Positions 54,415-63,898 of a DNA stretch of 64,000 bases are shown here, piece after piece. The first letter of the stretch is position 1, and each line of letters starts with the position of its first letter. The notes under the pieces were generated by a model, which worked only from the letters and a program-made list of their open reading frames with translations, made no database searches and was not told the origin of the DNA. This DNA is from Streptomyces sp. NBC_00659 (GTDB lineage: Bacteria; Actinomycetota; Actinomycetes; Streptomycetales; Streptomycetaceae): positions 3,782,001-3,846,000 of the forward strand of contig NZ_CP109031.1 in NCBI RefSeq assembly GCF_036226925.1, written 5' to 3'. The position numbers and the translations under genes are program-made.

Positions 54415-55344
54415 ATGGCTCCACCACTTGAGAACGCACGTGCGAACACAACGGGAAACGAGAGACATCCGTCCGGGACGACCCGCCGGTCGCTGCTCGC
54501 GGGGGTCGCGGCGCTCGGCGCGCTCGGCGCCGCCGGCTGCAGTCGCGTGGCTACGACGTCGTCGAGGGACGGAGGAGATCTCCTCGACCGGCTGAAGGCA
54601 CAGGGCGTCGTCCGCCTCGGCATCGCGGGCGAGATCCCCTTCGGCTACATCGACCGGGACGGCGAACTGACCGGCGAGGCGCCGGAACTCGCCAAGGCCG
54701 TCTTCGAACGGCTGGGCGTCGACCGGGTCCAGCCCGTGCCGACCGAGTTCGGATCCCTCATACCCGGGCTCAACTCCCAGCAGTTCGACGTCGTCTCCGC
54801 CGGGATGTACATCAACGCCGAACGCTGCGAACAGGTCATCTTCGCCGACCCGGACTACCGGATGCTCGACGCGTTCATCGTGCGCAAGGGCAACCCGAAG
54901 GGGCTGCACGACTACAAGGACGTCGTGGCGAAGAAGGCCAGGTTCGCGACGGGGACCGGCTACGCGGAGATCCAGTACGCGGTCGAGGCCGGGTACAAGG
55001 AGAGCGAGATCCTCATCGTGCCCGACCAGGTAGCCGGGCTGAACGCGGTCGAGGCCGGGCGCGCCGACGTGTTCGCGGGGACCGCGCTGACCGTCCGCGA
55101 GGTGGTGAGGAAGTCCTCCAGGGCGGAGAGCACGAAGCCCTTCGCGCCGCTGGTCAAGGGCAAACCGCACGTCGACGGCGGCGGCTTCGCGTTCCGTTCG
55201 CCGGAGACGAGGCTGAGGGACGCCTTCAACGTCGAGCTGCGGAAGATGAAGGAGAGCGGCGAACTCTTCCGCATCCTGCGGCCGTTCGGCTTCACCAAGG
55301 CCGAGATGACCGACATGACCGCGAAGGAGCTGTGCCGCGGATGA
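54415..55344 (+). CDS. ehuB: Ectoine/hydroxyectoine-binding lipoprotein EhuB-like
   Basis: This 309-residue family-3 solute-binding protein has a basic N-terminus, a hydrophobic segment and lipobox GAAGC (Cys near residue 40). The mature domain reads GVVRLGIAGEIPFGYIDRDG, AELAKAVFERLG-type helix, then VSAGMYINAERCEQVIFADP. Residues and gene order (binding protein, two permeases, ATPase) match the EhuBCDA ectoine transporter. Amino acids other than ectoine remain possible. I chose the ATG at 54415; one at 54391 is also in frame. Its stop overlaps ehuC. Confidence 0.85.
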   Translation: MAPPLENARANTTGNERHPSGTTRRSLLAGVAALGALGAAGCSRVATTSSRDGGDLLDRLKAQGVVRLGIAGEIPFGYIDRDGELTGEAPELAKAVFERLGVDRVQPVPTEFGSLIPGLNSQQFDVVSAGMYINAERCEQVIFADPDYRMLDAFIVRKGNPKGLHDYKDVVAKKARFATGTGYAEIQYAVEAGYKESEILIVPDQVAGLNAVEAGRADVFAGTALTVREVVRKSSRAESTKPFAPLVKGKPHVDGGGFAFRSPETRLRDAFNVELRKMKESGELFRILRPFGFTKAEMTDMTAKELCRG

Positions 55345-56081
55345 CATCGGGACTCTGGAAACTCGTCCTCGAAGGGATCTGGGTCACCGTCCAACTGCTG
55401 TTCTTCAGCGCCTTGTCGGCCGGAGCCATGTCCTTCCTGGCGGGAATCGCGCGTACGTCGAACCGGTGGGCCGTCCGCTTCCTCACGGGCTTGTACACCG
55501 AGGTGTTCCGCGGCACCTCCGCGCTGATCATGATCTTCTGGGTGTACTTCGTACTGCCGCTCGCCTTCGGCTGGCAGCTCGTCCCGCTGTGGGCGGGCAC
55601 CCTGGCGCTGGGGCTGACGTACGGGGCGTACGGCTCCGAGATCGTGCGCGGCGCGCTGAACGCGGTCGACCCAGCCCAGCGCGAGGGCGGTATCGCGCTC
55701 AGCTTCACCCCCGGGCAGCGGATGCGGCTGATCCTGCTGCCGCAGGCGGTACCGGAGATGATCCCTCCCTTCTCCAACCTGCTGGTCGAACTGCTCAAGG
55801 GCACGGCACTCGTCTCGGTGATGGGGATGGGTGACCTGACCTTCAGCGCCAACCTGGTGCGGCTCGCCCTCCAGCAGAGCGCGGAGGTCTACACGTACGT
55901 CCTGCTCATCTACTTCGTCATCGCCTTCCTGCTCACCCGGCTGATGCGCGGCCTGGAGAAGCGGCTGAAGGCCGGGGTCGGCAGGGCGCCGGACAGCAGC
56001 CCGGCCCGCGAGGCGAAGCGGGCCGCGACGACCGGTGCGGGTGCCGGTGCGGGTGCCGCCACGGGCGGAGGTGCCTCATGA
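55341..56081 (+). CDS. ehuC: Ectoine-type ABC transporter permease EhuC-like
   Basis: This 246-residue HisM-type polar amino acid permease has about five membrane helices and the EAA-like loop VDPAQREGGIALSFTPGQRM near residue 115. The start overlaps the ehuB stop (ATGA). The C-terminal tail of about 35 residues is an Ala/Gly/Thr run (TTGAGAGAGAATGGG) encoded by a simple GGTGCGGGTGCC-type DNA repeat. Confidence 0.87.
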   Translation: MTSGLWKLVLEGIWVTVQLLFFSALSAGAMSFLAGIARTSNRWAVRFLTGLYTEVFRGTSALIMIFWVYFVLPLAFGWQLVPLWAGTLALGLTYGAYGSEIVRGALNAVDPAQREGGIALSFTPGQRMRLILLPQAVPEMIPPFSNLLVELLKGTALVSVMGMGDLTFSANLVRLALQQSAEVYTYVLLIYFVIAFLLTRLMRGLEKRLKAGVGRAPDSSPAREAKRAATTGAGAGAGAATGGGAS

Positions 56082-56166
56082 GCGCCACTCCCCTCACCTC
56101 GGCGCCCCTCGGCGCCACTTGCCTCAACGCCACGCCCCTCATGAAGACGACGATCGGTGGTGCCTC

Positions 56167-56806
56167 GTGACCTGGGACTGGAACGCCGTCGGCGACTTCA
56201 TGCCGCACTTCCGGGACGGTCTGCTGGTCACCCTTGAGGCGCTGGCCCTCGGCTCGGTGATCTCGTTCGTTCTCGGCCTGGTGTGGGCACTGCTGATGCG
56301 GGCGCCGACGCGCTGGGTGCGCTGGCCGGTCGGGGTGGCCACCGAGTTCGTACGCAACACCCCGCTGCTGGTGCAGCTGTTCTTCCTCTTCTACGTGCTG
56401 CCCGAGTGGAACATCACGTTCTCCGCGCCGACCACCGGGGTGATCGCGATCGGGCTGCACTACTCGACGTACACGATGCAGGTCTACCGGGCCGGCATCG
56501 AGGGCGTGCCCGCCGGCCAGTGGGAGGCGGCCACGGCGCTCGGCCTGCCCGCGCGGCGCACCTGGACGGCGGTGATCCTGCCGCAGGCGGTCCGCCGTGT
56601 GGTGCCGGCGCTCGGCAACTACGTCATCGCGATGCTGAAGGACACCCCGATGCTGATGACGATCACCGTGCTGGAGATGCTGGGCGAGGCGCGGCTGTAC
56701 TCGCAGCAGCACTTCCAGTTCACGGAGCCGCTCACGGTCATCGGCGTGGCCTTCGTCCTCATTTCCTACCCGGCTTCCCTGCTGCTGCGAGCCCTGGAGC
56801 GACGCC

Positions 56807-56817
<11 letters not shown>
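56167..56817 (+). CDS. ehuD: Ectoine-type ABC transporter permease EhuD-like
   Basis: This 216-residue permease of the same family has FVRNTPLLVQLFFLFYVLPE near residue 60 and the EAA loop GVPAGQWEAATALGLPARRT near 118. The start is a GTG at 56167. The 85 bases before it contain a diverged repeat (GGTGCCTCATGA at the ehuC end, GGTGCCTCGTGA at the ehuD start), as if the junction had been duplicated. It overlaps ehuA by 11 bases. Confidence 0.87.
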
Positions 56818-57643
<826 letters not shown>

Positions 57644-57730
57644 CGCCGGGGAGCGAACGGGGACGGAGGGGCGGCGCGCACGGCAAGGCGCGAGGTCCGG
57701 CCGGTGGGGCATGCCCGAAGGGTCATGCCT

Positions 57731-57744
57731 TTGGCATATGCCAG
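57731..57744. promoter_or_regulatory. Palindrome TTGGCATATGCCAG between ehuA and the IclR gene
   Basis: The 12-base palindrome TGGCATATGCCA (57732-57743) abuts the ehuA terminator and lies 152 bases before the iclR start. It repeats the core of the palindrome at 45674-45687. Confidence 0.5.
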
Positions 57745-57783
57745 GGTGGCGCGCTCCTGCTGAGGGGCGTGGAGCGCGCCACC
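57745..57783 (+). terminator. ehuBCDA terminator
   Basis: GGTGGCGCGCTCC (57745-57757) and GGAGCGCGCCACC (57771-57783) form a perfect 13-base stem with a 13-base loop, about 100 bases after the ehuA stop. Confidence 0.85.
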
Positions 57784-57895
57784 AATCTCGTCAACGGACC
57801 GCCACAGATGGCGTCTTGGCCGTTATCGTGTAGTGAGCCCAGGTGTCCGGACCGACGTCATTTTTGAGCCGGGCCATGAAGCGCAGGGGGAAACC

Positions 57896-58654
57896 GTGGC
57901 GCTGATGAACGAGCCGACCGCGCCGTACCACTCGGCCCAGGACGCGCTGCGCGTCCTGGAGACCGTGTCGCAGCACACGACCGGTGTCACCGCGAACGAA
58001 CTCGCCCGCCAGGCCGGCCTCGGCGCCGACCGGCTGACCGCACTGCTGCGCATGCTGCGCCGGGAGGGCTACGTCGAGCAGGTCACGGACGGCGCGTACG
58101 TCACCGGCGCCGCCCTCGGCCGTCTCGGTTCCGCCCACGGCCGCGAGCAGGCGCTGCGCGACAAACTCCAGCAGACGATCGACCGGCTCCGCGACTCGGT
58201 CGGCGCCGCGATCTACATCAGCCGCTACATCGACGGCGAGGTGCACGTCACCCAGTACGCGGAGAGCCCGTCCACCCCCGCGGTCAACGAATGGGTCGAC
58301 TTCCGCTCCTCCGCCCACGCCAGTGCGGTCGGCAAGAGCCTTCTCGGCCAGCTCGACCACAACGGCCGCCGCGACCATCTCGCCCGCCACAAGATGGCCC
58401 GGCTCACCTCGCGGACCATCACCAGCGAGCGGCTCCTGCTGTCCCGTCTCGACTCCCAGCCGGCCACCGTGCCCGTCCTCGACCTCCAGGAGTATGCGAT
58501 CGGCACGGTCTGCGCGGCGGTCCCGATCACCGCCGGCTCCTCCGTCGGCTGCCTCGCCCTCTCCCTGCCGGTCGAGCACGCCCATCGGCTCCGCCGCGCC
58601 GCGGACACGCTGAACCGCGGGGCGACTCCGGTACTGCTCTCCCTCGCGATCTGA
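57896..58654 (+). CDS. IclR-family transcriptional regulator
   Basis: This 252-residue regulator has an N-terminal winged helix (SAQDALRVLETVSQHTTGVT, ELARQAGLGADRLTALLRML) and a C-terminal GAF-like effector domain from about residue 90 (SSAHASAVGKSLLGQLD). The GTG at 57896 has GGGGGA a few bases upstream. An ATG three codons later is less well spaced. It follows the ehu operon and could regulate it, but no shared operator is proven. Confidence 0.88.
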   Translation: MALMNEPTAPYHSAQDALRVLETVSQHTTGVTANELARQAGLGADRLTALLRMLRREGYVEQVTDGAYVTGAALGRLGSAHGREQALRDKLQQTIDRLRDSVGAAIYISRYIDGEVHVTQYAESPSTPAVNEWVDFRSSAHASAVGKSLLGQLDHNGRRDHLARHKMARLTSRTITSERLLLSRLDSQPATVPVLDLQEYAIGTVCAAVPITAGSSVGCLALSLPVEHAHRLRRAADTLNRGATPVLLSLAI

Positions 58655-58788
58655 CAGCCGCCACCGGGCCCGTACGAGGTCTGCGGCCGTGGTCCGCGCG
58701 AGCGGTGCGCGCGGCTGGTCGGAAGTACCCCTGCGGACCAGGTAGTATTTCTTTTGTCGCCGACCGCGAAGCGGACGGCGAGAGTCAT

Positions 58789-58862
58789 GCGCCGCTAGCT
58801 CAGTTGGTTAGAGCAGCTGACTCTTAATCAGCGGGTCCGGGGTTCGAGTCCCTGGCGGCGCA
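58789..58862 (+). tRNA. tRNA-Lys (CTT anticodon), second copy
   Basis: All 74 bases equal the copy at 46437-46510: acceptor GCGCCGC/GCGGCGC, anticodon CTT at 58823-58825, discriminator A58862, no encoded CCA. The flanks differ, so this is an old gene duplication kept by selection. An AT-rich patch at 58741-58757 may be its promoter. Confidence 0.97.
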
Positions 58863-58867
58863 CATCG

Positions 58868-58901
58868 GTGAAGGCCCTCCACTTCGGTGGGGGGTCTTCA
58901 C
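58868..58901 (+). terminator. Terminator after the second tRNA-Lys
   Basis: A 15-base stem (58868-58882 with 58887-58901) closes a TTCG tetraloop, all paired if two G-U pairs are allowed. It begins five bases after the tRNA. Confidence 0.88.
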
Positions 58902-58917
58902 GTATGTCCGGACAACC

Positions 58918-60243
58918 TCAGGCGCCTCCGGTCACCCCGGTCCGCTCCGCCGTGACGAACGCGGTCAGCACCCGCGCCAGCAGCTCCGGGTCCCGTGCCC
59001 CGCACAGTTCACGCGCCGAGTGCATCGACAGCCCGGCCACCCCCACGTCGACGGTCGTCACGCCGAGGCGGGCCGCGGTGACCGGACCGATCGACGTCCC
59101 GCACGGCATCGCGTTGTGGGAGACGAACGGCTGCCACGGCACCCCGGCCCGTTCGCACGCGGCGGCGAAGGCGGCGACACCGACGCCGTCGCTGGCGTAC
59201 CGCTGATTGACGTTGACCTTGATCACGGGACCGCCGTTGGGCAGCGGCCGGTGGTCCGGGTCGTGGCGTTCGGCGTAGTTGGGGTGGACCGCGTGGGTCA
59301 TGTCGGAGGAGACGCACAGGGCGTCGGCGAGGGCACGGACGAAGTCCTCCGGCCCGCCGCCCCTGGCGGTCACGGCGCGGCCGAGCACCCGTTCCAGGAA
59401 GGGGCCCTGGGCACCGGACTCCGATCCGTTGCCGACCTCCTCGTGGTCGAAGGCGGCCAGCACCGGTATGAACGCGGGCGGCCGTTCCGAGCCGGCCGCG
59501 GCGACCAGGGCGGTGACACCCGCGTGCACCGAGATCTGGTTGTCGAGGCGCGGCGCGACGATGAACTCCTCGTCCGCCCCCAGGTATCCGGGCGGCTGGA
59601 TGTCGTGCAGCATGAGGTCCCAGCCGAGGACCTCCGCGGCGTCGGCACCCGCCTCGTCCGCGATCCGGCCGAGCAGGGCGCCGGGCGCGGAGCCGCCGAG
59701 CCCCCACAGCGGGGTCATGTGCCGCTGCCGGTCCAGGGCGAGCCCCTCGTTCACGGCCCGGTCGAGGTGGATGGCGAGCTGTGGCACCCGCAGCAGCGGC
59801 TTGTCGACGCGGACCAGCCGGGTCGAACCGTCCCGCAGGGCCAGCCGCCCCGAGACACCCAGGTCCCGGTCGAGCCAGGTGTTGAGCGGCACTCCGCCGT
59901 AGATCTCCACGGCGACCTGCCGCCACCCCGCCGAGCCGGTGTCCGGCGAGGGCTTGACCCGCAGGTTCGGTGAGTCGGTGTGGGTGCCGACGATCCGGAA
60001 CGGAGTGCCGGCCGGGGCGCCCGGCGGGACGTACCAGGCCACCAGCGCTCCCCCGCGCACCACATAACGGCCTCCCTCGGCTCCGGCCGTCCACTCGTCC
60101 CGCTCCCGCAACTCCGCGAAACCCGCCTTCTCCAGGCGCTGCGCCGCGCTCACCACCACGTGGTACGGCGAGGGGCTGGCTCTGACGAAGCTGAACAGGT
60201 CGTCATTGTGTCCGCGGTCGAGCGTGTCATGCGTGGGGGACAT
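58918..60243 (-). CDS. M18-family aspartyl-type aminopeptidase
   Basis: This 441-residue cytoplasmic zinc aminopeptidase of the ApeB/DNPEP type has the metal ligands spread as in the family: His in IVGTHTDSPNLRVKP, Asp in VAPRLDNQISVH, the Glu pair in AFDHEEVGNGSESGAQG, Asp in VSSDMTHAVHPNY and His in GLSMHSARE near the end. It removes N-terminal acidic residues from peptides. The ATG at 60243 gives the expected start; upstream sequence in the same frame is low complexity. Confidence 0.94.
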   Translation of the reverse strand: MSPTHDTLDRGHNDDLFSFVRASPSPYHVVVSAAQRLEKAGFAELRERDEWTAGAEGGRYVVRGGALVAWYVPPGAPAGTPFRIVGTHTDSPNLRVKPSPDTGSAGWRQVAVEIYGGVPLNTWLDRDLGVSGRLALRDGSTRLVRVDKPLLRVPQLAIHLDRAVNEGLALDRQRHMTPLWGLGGSAPGALLGRIADEAGADAAEVLGWDLMLHDIQPPGYLGADEEFIVAPRLDNQISVHAGVTALVAAAGSERPPAFIPVLAAFDHEEVGNGSESGAQGPFLERVLGRAVTARGGGPEDFVRALADALCVSSDMTHAVHPNYAERHDPDHRPLPNGGPVIKVNVNQRYASDGVGVAAFAAACERAGVPWQPFVSHNAMPCGTSIGPVTAARLGVTTVDVGVAGLSMHSARELCGARDPELLARVLTAFVTAERTGVTGGA

Positions 60244-60770
60244 GATTGCCTTTCGGGAGCCGTCGAGGGGGTGGGGGTGGGGGCGTCGGAGCATGCCGCC
60301 GGACGCGCGGTTCGGCCGGGGCGACGGTCCTGCCGGGAGGCGGCCTGGGACCCAGGGGCATGACACCCTCCCGACCGGGACCGGGCCTCGGTGCACGCGA
60401 CACCACCGACGTCACCGACGTCACCGACGTCACCGACACCATCGAGGTCACCGCCGGCACCGGCGCGGACGTGGGCCGGGGCGGCAGCGCCCCGCGGCTT
60501 CCGTGTCCGCGACCCGGATCAGGCAACGCAACGCCCTTCTTCCCTCGGTTCGGGGCTCTGGCGCACAGGCCCCTCGGCACACGTGCCCGGATATCCTCCC
60601 CGCGGAAAGCGGCCGGGATGCCTCATGTCCCGACCGTTCGCAAGACACCACCGGACGTCACCGGACACCACCGGACTCCCCGGCCCCGCGAACCATCGGG
60701 GCCGAACCCCACCGGACACCGCGCCCGCCCCGCCCCGCTGGAGTGGCGGTCTCCCGAACCGGCCCCGCGG
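60244..60770. repeat. 527-base gene-free region with short tandem repeats
   Basis: I find no credible gene. GTCACCGAC is repeated three times exactly at 60411-60437 with a diverged copy on each side, and CACCGGAC-type units recur at 60649-60720. Reading frames cross these repeats on both strands but have no ribosome-binding site or known domain. The region must contain the promoter of the minus-strand aminopeptidase gene near 60244-60350. Confidence 0.6.
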
Positions 60771-62528
60771 TCAGCGCGTCAGCAGTTCCTCCCGCCCGTG
60801 CGCCCGGTACTGGGCCACCAGCCCGGCCACGTCCGGCGCCGTCAGTCTCCGGTACGTCTCCTCGCCCGGGGGCCGCCACCACACCGGGTCGGCGCAGTGG
60901 AAGCCCTCGCGCCTCAGGGCCACTCGGTGGATCTTGTTGGTGGCGGTGACGGGCATCCGCTCCACGAGACGCAGGAACCGGGGCGCCATCTTCGTGCCCA
61001 GATCCGGCTGGGCGCGCAGGAACGCGGCGAAGGGCGAGGGGCCGAAGCGCGCGCCGTCCTTGAGGGCCAGTGTCGCCATCACCTGGTCGCCCGCCACCGG
61101 ATCCGGTACGGCGTACACCGCGACGGCGGCGGCATCCTCGTACCGGGCCAGGATGTTCTCGATCATCGCGGCGGCGAGGTTCTCGCTGTCGACGCGCAGC
61201 CGGTCGTCGGCCCGTCCGGCGAAGTAGAGGAAGCCGTCGGCGTCGCGGTAGAAGAGGTCACCGGTCCAGTACCAGCCCTCCCCCGCCTCACCGCTCCCTT
61301 TCCCCGCTCCCCCTGCCTCACCCTTCCCCCCTGCCCCGCCGTTCCGCGTCCCCGCCTCCCCCGGCCCTGGTGGCGCCCCCCGGCGCCGGGCCGCCTCGGC
61401 TCCGGGATTGCGCCAGTACCCCTCGAAGAGACTGGCGCCCCGGTTCACCAACTCCCCTATCGCGTCCGCGCCGTTGAGCAGACGTCCGTCCCCGGCGAAG
61501 ACGGCCGGCGGGCACTCGCGCCGGGTGTCCGGGTCGAGCACCGCGAGGTCGTCGGCGGGCGCCGCCCGGCCGATCGCCCCGGCCGGGGTGCCGGGCGTGC
61601 GCTGGATGGCGGCGCCGCCCTCGGAGGAGCCGTACCCCTCGACGAGCCGCACCCCGAACCGCTTCTCGAAGGCGGCCGCGTCGACCGCTCCGGCCTCCGT
61701 CCCGAACCCCAGGCGCAGCGGGTTGTCGCGATCGTCGGGGCGGGCGGGCGTGGCCAGCAGATACTGCACGGCACGGCCGACATAGGTGAAGTACGTGGCC
61801 CCGCAAGCCCGTACGTCGGGCAGGAACCCGGAGGCCGAGAAGCGGCGCCGCAGCGCGATCCCCGCGCCGGCCGCGAGTGCGGGAGCCCAGTCGGCGATCA
61901 CCGCGTTGCCGTGGAACATCGGCATGCAGATGTAGTGGGTGTCGTCGGCGCGCACCCCGAAGTGGTCGACGAGCGACCGCCCTGCCGCGGCGATCCTGCC
62001 CTGGGTGCAGATCGCGGCCTTGGGCGCGCCGGTCGAACCGGACGTGAACAGCAGCAGGAAACGGCTGTCCGGACGCGCCCCGCCGTCGTCCGGCCGCACG
62101 CCCTCGTACGTCCTCAGGAGCTCGGCGTAGGCGTCCGTATCGGTCACCAGGACGTGCAGGCCGGGCAGTTCGAGTCCGTCCAGAAGCGGGAGACGGGCCC
62201 GCTCGGTGACCAGGACGCGGCACTCGGTGTGCCGGATGTCCCGGGCCAGTTCGGGTCCGCGCCGGGTCGGGTTGATCCCCGCGACGGCGGCACCGGCGAG
62301 GGCGGCCGCGCCCAACCACTGGGGATACTCAGGGGTGTTGTCGAGCAGCACTCCCACATGCGGCTCCGCGCCCGGCGGCAGCAGCTCGGCGAGCAGCGCC
62401 GCGCGCGCCGCCGCGCCCTCCGCGACCTGGTGATGGCTGAGGACCCGGCCCTCGAACCACAGTCCCGGCCGGTGGTCGCCCCACCGCTCCCGCACGAGCT
62501 CCCCGACGGTACGCCTCCTGGACTCCAT
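60771..62528 (-). CDS. Acyl-CoA synthetase (AMP-forming, fatty-acid CoA ligase type)
   Basis: This 585-residue adenylating enzyme joins a carboxylic acid to CoA through an acyl-AMP. It has the phosphate loop LLFTSGSTGAPKAA near residue 165, the YGSSEGG motif near 295, YWTGDLFYRD and GRADDRLRVDSENLA near 430. The C-terminal catalytic Lys is in VTATNKIHRVAL. The layout is that of FadD17/FadD1-like fatty acyl synthetases. A Gly/Glu/Lys-rich insert of about 25 residues (GGAGGKGEAGG) precedes the C-terminal domain. Confidence 0.92.
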   Translation of the reverse strand: MESRRRTVGELVRERWGDHRPGLWFEGRVLSHHQVAEGAAARAALLAELLPPGAEPHVGVLLDNTPEYPQWLGAAALAGAAVAGINPTRRGPELARDIRHTECRVLVTERARLPLLDGLELPGLHVLVTDTDAYAELLRTYEGVRPDDGGARPDSRFLLLFTSGSTGAPKAAICTQGRIAAAGRSLVDHFGVRADDTHYICMPMFHGNAVIADWAPALAAGAGIALRRRFSASGFLPDVRACGATYFTYVGRAVQYLLATPARPDDRDNPLRLGFGTEAGAVDAAAFEKRFGVRLVEGYGSSEGGAAIQRTPGTPAGAIGRAAPADDLAVLDPDTRRECPPAVFAGDGRLLNGADAIGELVNRGASLFEGYWRNPGAEAARRRGAPPGPGEAGTRNGGAGGKGEAGGAGKGSGEAGEGWYWTGDLFYRDADGFLYFAGRADDRLRVDSENLAAAMIENILARYEDAAAVAVYAVPDPVAGDQVMATLALKDGARFGPSPFAAFLRAQPDLGTKMAPRFLRLVERMPVTATNKIHRVALRREGFHCADPVWWRPPGEETYRRLTAPDVAGLVAQYRAHGREELLTR

Positions 62529-62591
62529 GGAGACGTAAGGTAATTGACGGTACGTCAGATGGGGAGTCTCGTGCGCGGGCGCGCGCCCGCG

Positions 62592-63056
62592 TCAGCCCCC
62601 GAAGAACGGGTCGCCGGCGAGCGCCTCGTGGTACGTGATCATGAAGCCGACACAGAAGCTGACGATCACGCCGTAGAACACCAGCATGCCGAGGGTGCCC
62701 GCGGCCACCCTCGCCCGGCTCGGAGGGTACGCCGTGGCCTTCTCGGGGTGATGGGCGATGTAGTACGCCGGGACGATGTCGCCCTCGACGACCGTCGAGG
62801 GGCCGTTCGGCTCCTCGAAGCGTATCGTCCGGCCGTCGCGGGTCGTGAACTCGTAGACGTGATGCATGGTCGTGGTGACGTGCGTGTCGTTGCCTCCGCC
62901 GCGGACCGTCGTGTACGAACGCAGACAGCGCGCCTCCGCGGTCAGTCCACTGTTCCAGGCGCTGCGCAGCTCCAGCGAGCGGCGCACGGTCCTGGCCGCC
63001 ACGAACAGCACAAAGACGATCATCAGGCTGGGCAGGGCATAGAAGAAAGCACTCAT
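62592..63056 (-). CDS. DUF3592 membrane protein
   Basis: This 154-residue protein has one membrane helix at each end (ALPSLMIVFVLFVAARTV and AGTLGMLVFYGVIVSFCVGF). A beta-rich extracytoplasmic DUF3592 domain lies between them (HHVYEFTTRDGRTIRFEEPN, GDIVPAYYIAHHPEKA). The function is unknown. The ATG at 63056 has GGGGGA upstream. A longer frame begins inside the upstream terminator hairpin. Confidence 0.82.
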   Translation of the reverse strand: MSAFFYALPSLMIVFVLFVAARTVRRSLELRSAWNSGLTAEARCLRSYTTVRGGGNDTHVTTTMHHVYEFTTRDGRTIRFEEPNGPSTVVEGDIVPAYYIAHHPEKATAYPPSRARVAAGTLGMLVFYGVIVSFCVGFMITYHEALAGDPFFGG

Positions 63057-63084
63057 GACGGTCCCCCGGTGGTCGGATACTGGT

Positions 63085-63120
63085 CCCCGCACGTCGACCT
63101 GGTCATGTCGACGTGCGGGG
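63085..63120 (-). terminator. Terminator after the AA10 chitin monooxygenase gene
   Basis: CCCCGCACGTCGAC (63085-63098) and GTCGACGTGCGGGG (63107-63120) form a perfect 14-base stem with an eight-base loop, 54 bases beyond the stop of the minus-strand gene. Confidence 0.88.
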
Positions 63121-63174
63121 AACATACCCGCACCGGTGCCGTCAGCGCCTCAACGAAGGCTCAGAATTCGGGCC

Positions 63175-63828
63175 TCAGAACGTGACGTCCGCGCAGGAGT
63201 AGAACGCGTTCGTCGTGTCCGCGACCGTCCACACCCCGAGGATGACGTGGTGTCCGGTCCGGCCGCCGGGCAGGGTGCCGGTGTGCGAGAGCGTGGACGG
63301 GGGGCGCTGTCCGTTGTAGGGGACCGTCAGGAACGGGGTGGTCTCCAGGTCGGCGCGGGTCAGCGCGTGGTTCTGGTTCCAGCCGGTCTTGGTGATGAAG
63401 TACTTGAAGTCGGTCGTCGCGTGCATCGCGGTGAACTGCCAGCGGAAGGTGTAGGTCTGCCCCGCGGTCACCTTGGTCGTCGGCCAGGCCGTACCCGCGG
63501 GGGTCTTAGGCTGGTCGAGCTGGCCGAAGTTGGTGTGGTTCGCGGAGCAGATCCGGCCATCGGCCGGGCCCGCCGCCGGGAAGCCCTTGAGGCCCTCGAC
63601 GCTCTGCGGCTCCCACTGGATGTCACCGCAGTTGGCCACGATGCCGCCGTTCGCGGCGCACATCTTCTGCCGGCTGAGGGGCTGGTCGGTGTAACCGTGG
63701 GCGCTGGCTCCGCCCGTGGAGAGCACGAAAGTACCCGCCGTGGCGAGACCGAGCGCCGCCGCGTACAACTTCACTTTCCCGCCGGTGCGGGACCGGCCGG
63801 TGAGGTTCTGGTTCGTCCGTTTGCGCAT
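63175..63828 (-). CDS. Secreted AA10 lytic polysaccharide monooxygenase, chitin-active
   Basis: This 217-residue protein has a signal peptide ending GGASA and a mature N-terminus HGYTDQPLSRQ. The N-terminal His and the second His in FTAMHATTDF form the copper histidine brace. HHVILGVWTVADTTNAFYSC is the typical C-terminal strand, and no extra binding module follows. Such enzymes cut crystalline chitin oxidatively and open it to chitinases. A DasR-type palindrome lies 58 bases upstream of the start. By synteny it matches the chitin-binding protein SCO2833. Confidence 0.94.
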   Translation of the reverse strand: MRKRTNQNLTGRSRTGGKVKLYAAALGLATAGTFVLSTGGASAHGYTDQPLSRQKMCAANGGIVANCGDIQWEPQSVEGLKGFPAAGPADGRICSANHTNFGQLDQPKTPAGTAWPTTKVTAGQTYTFRWQFTAMHATTDFKYFITKTGWNQNHALTRADLETTPFLTVPYNGQRPPSTLSHTGTLPGGRTGHHVILGVWTVADTTNAFYSCADVTF

Positions 63829-63882
63829 GCTGCCGCTCCTGGAGGACGTGGGGGATGTTCCCGTGAGCCGTGCGCGCGAGGT

Positions 63883-63898
63883 TCAGGTCTAGACCAAG
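63883..63898. promoter_or_regulatory. DasR-responsive element before the AA10 gene
   Basis: TCAGGTCTAGACCAAG has the perfect core palindrome GGTCTAGACC (63886-63895), identical to the centre of the DasR consensus. It lies 55-70 bases upstream of the AA10 start codon. Confidence 0.88.

Noticed and set aside
60402..60446. Possible CRISPR-like array from regular repeats
   Set aside because: The units are nine bases with no spacers between them. This is a simple tandem repeat.
60227..60580. 117-codon minus-strand frame in the gene-free region
   Set aside because: It overlaps the aminopeptidase start and promoter, is Pro/Arg-rich with repeat-derived Val-Ser-Thr runs, and has no ribosome-binding site or domain.
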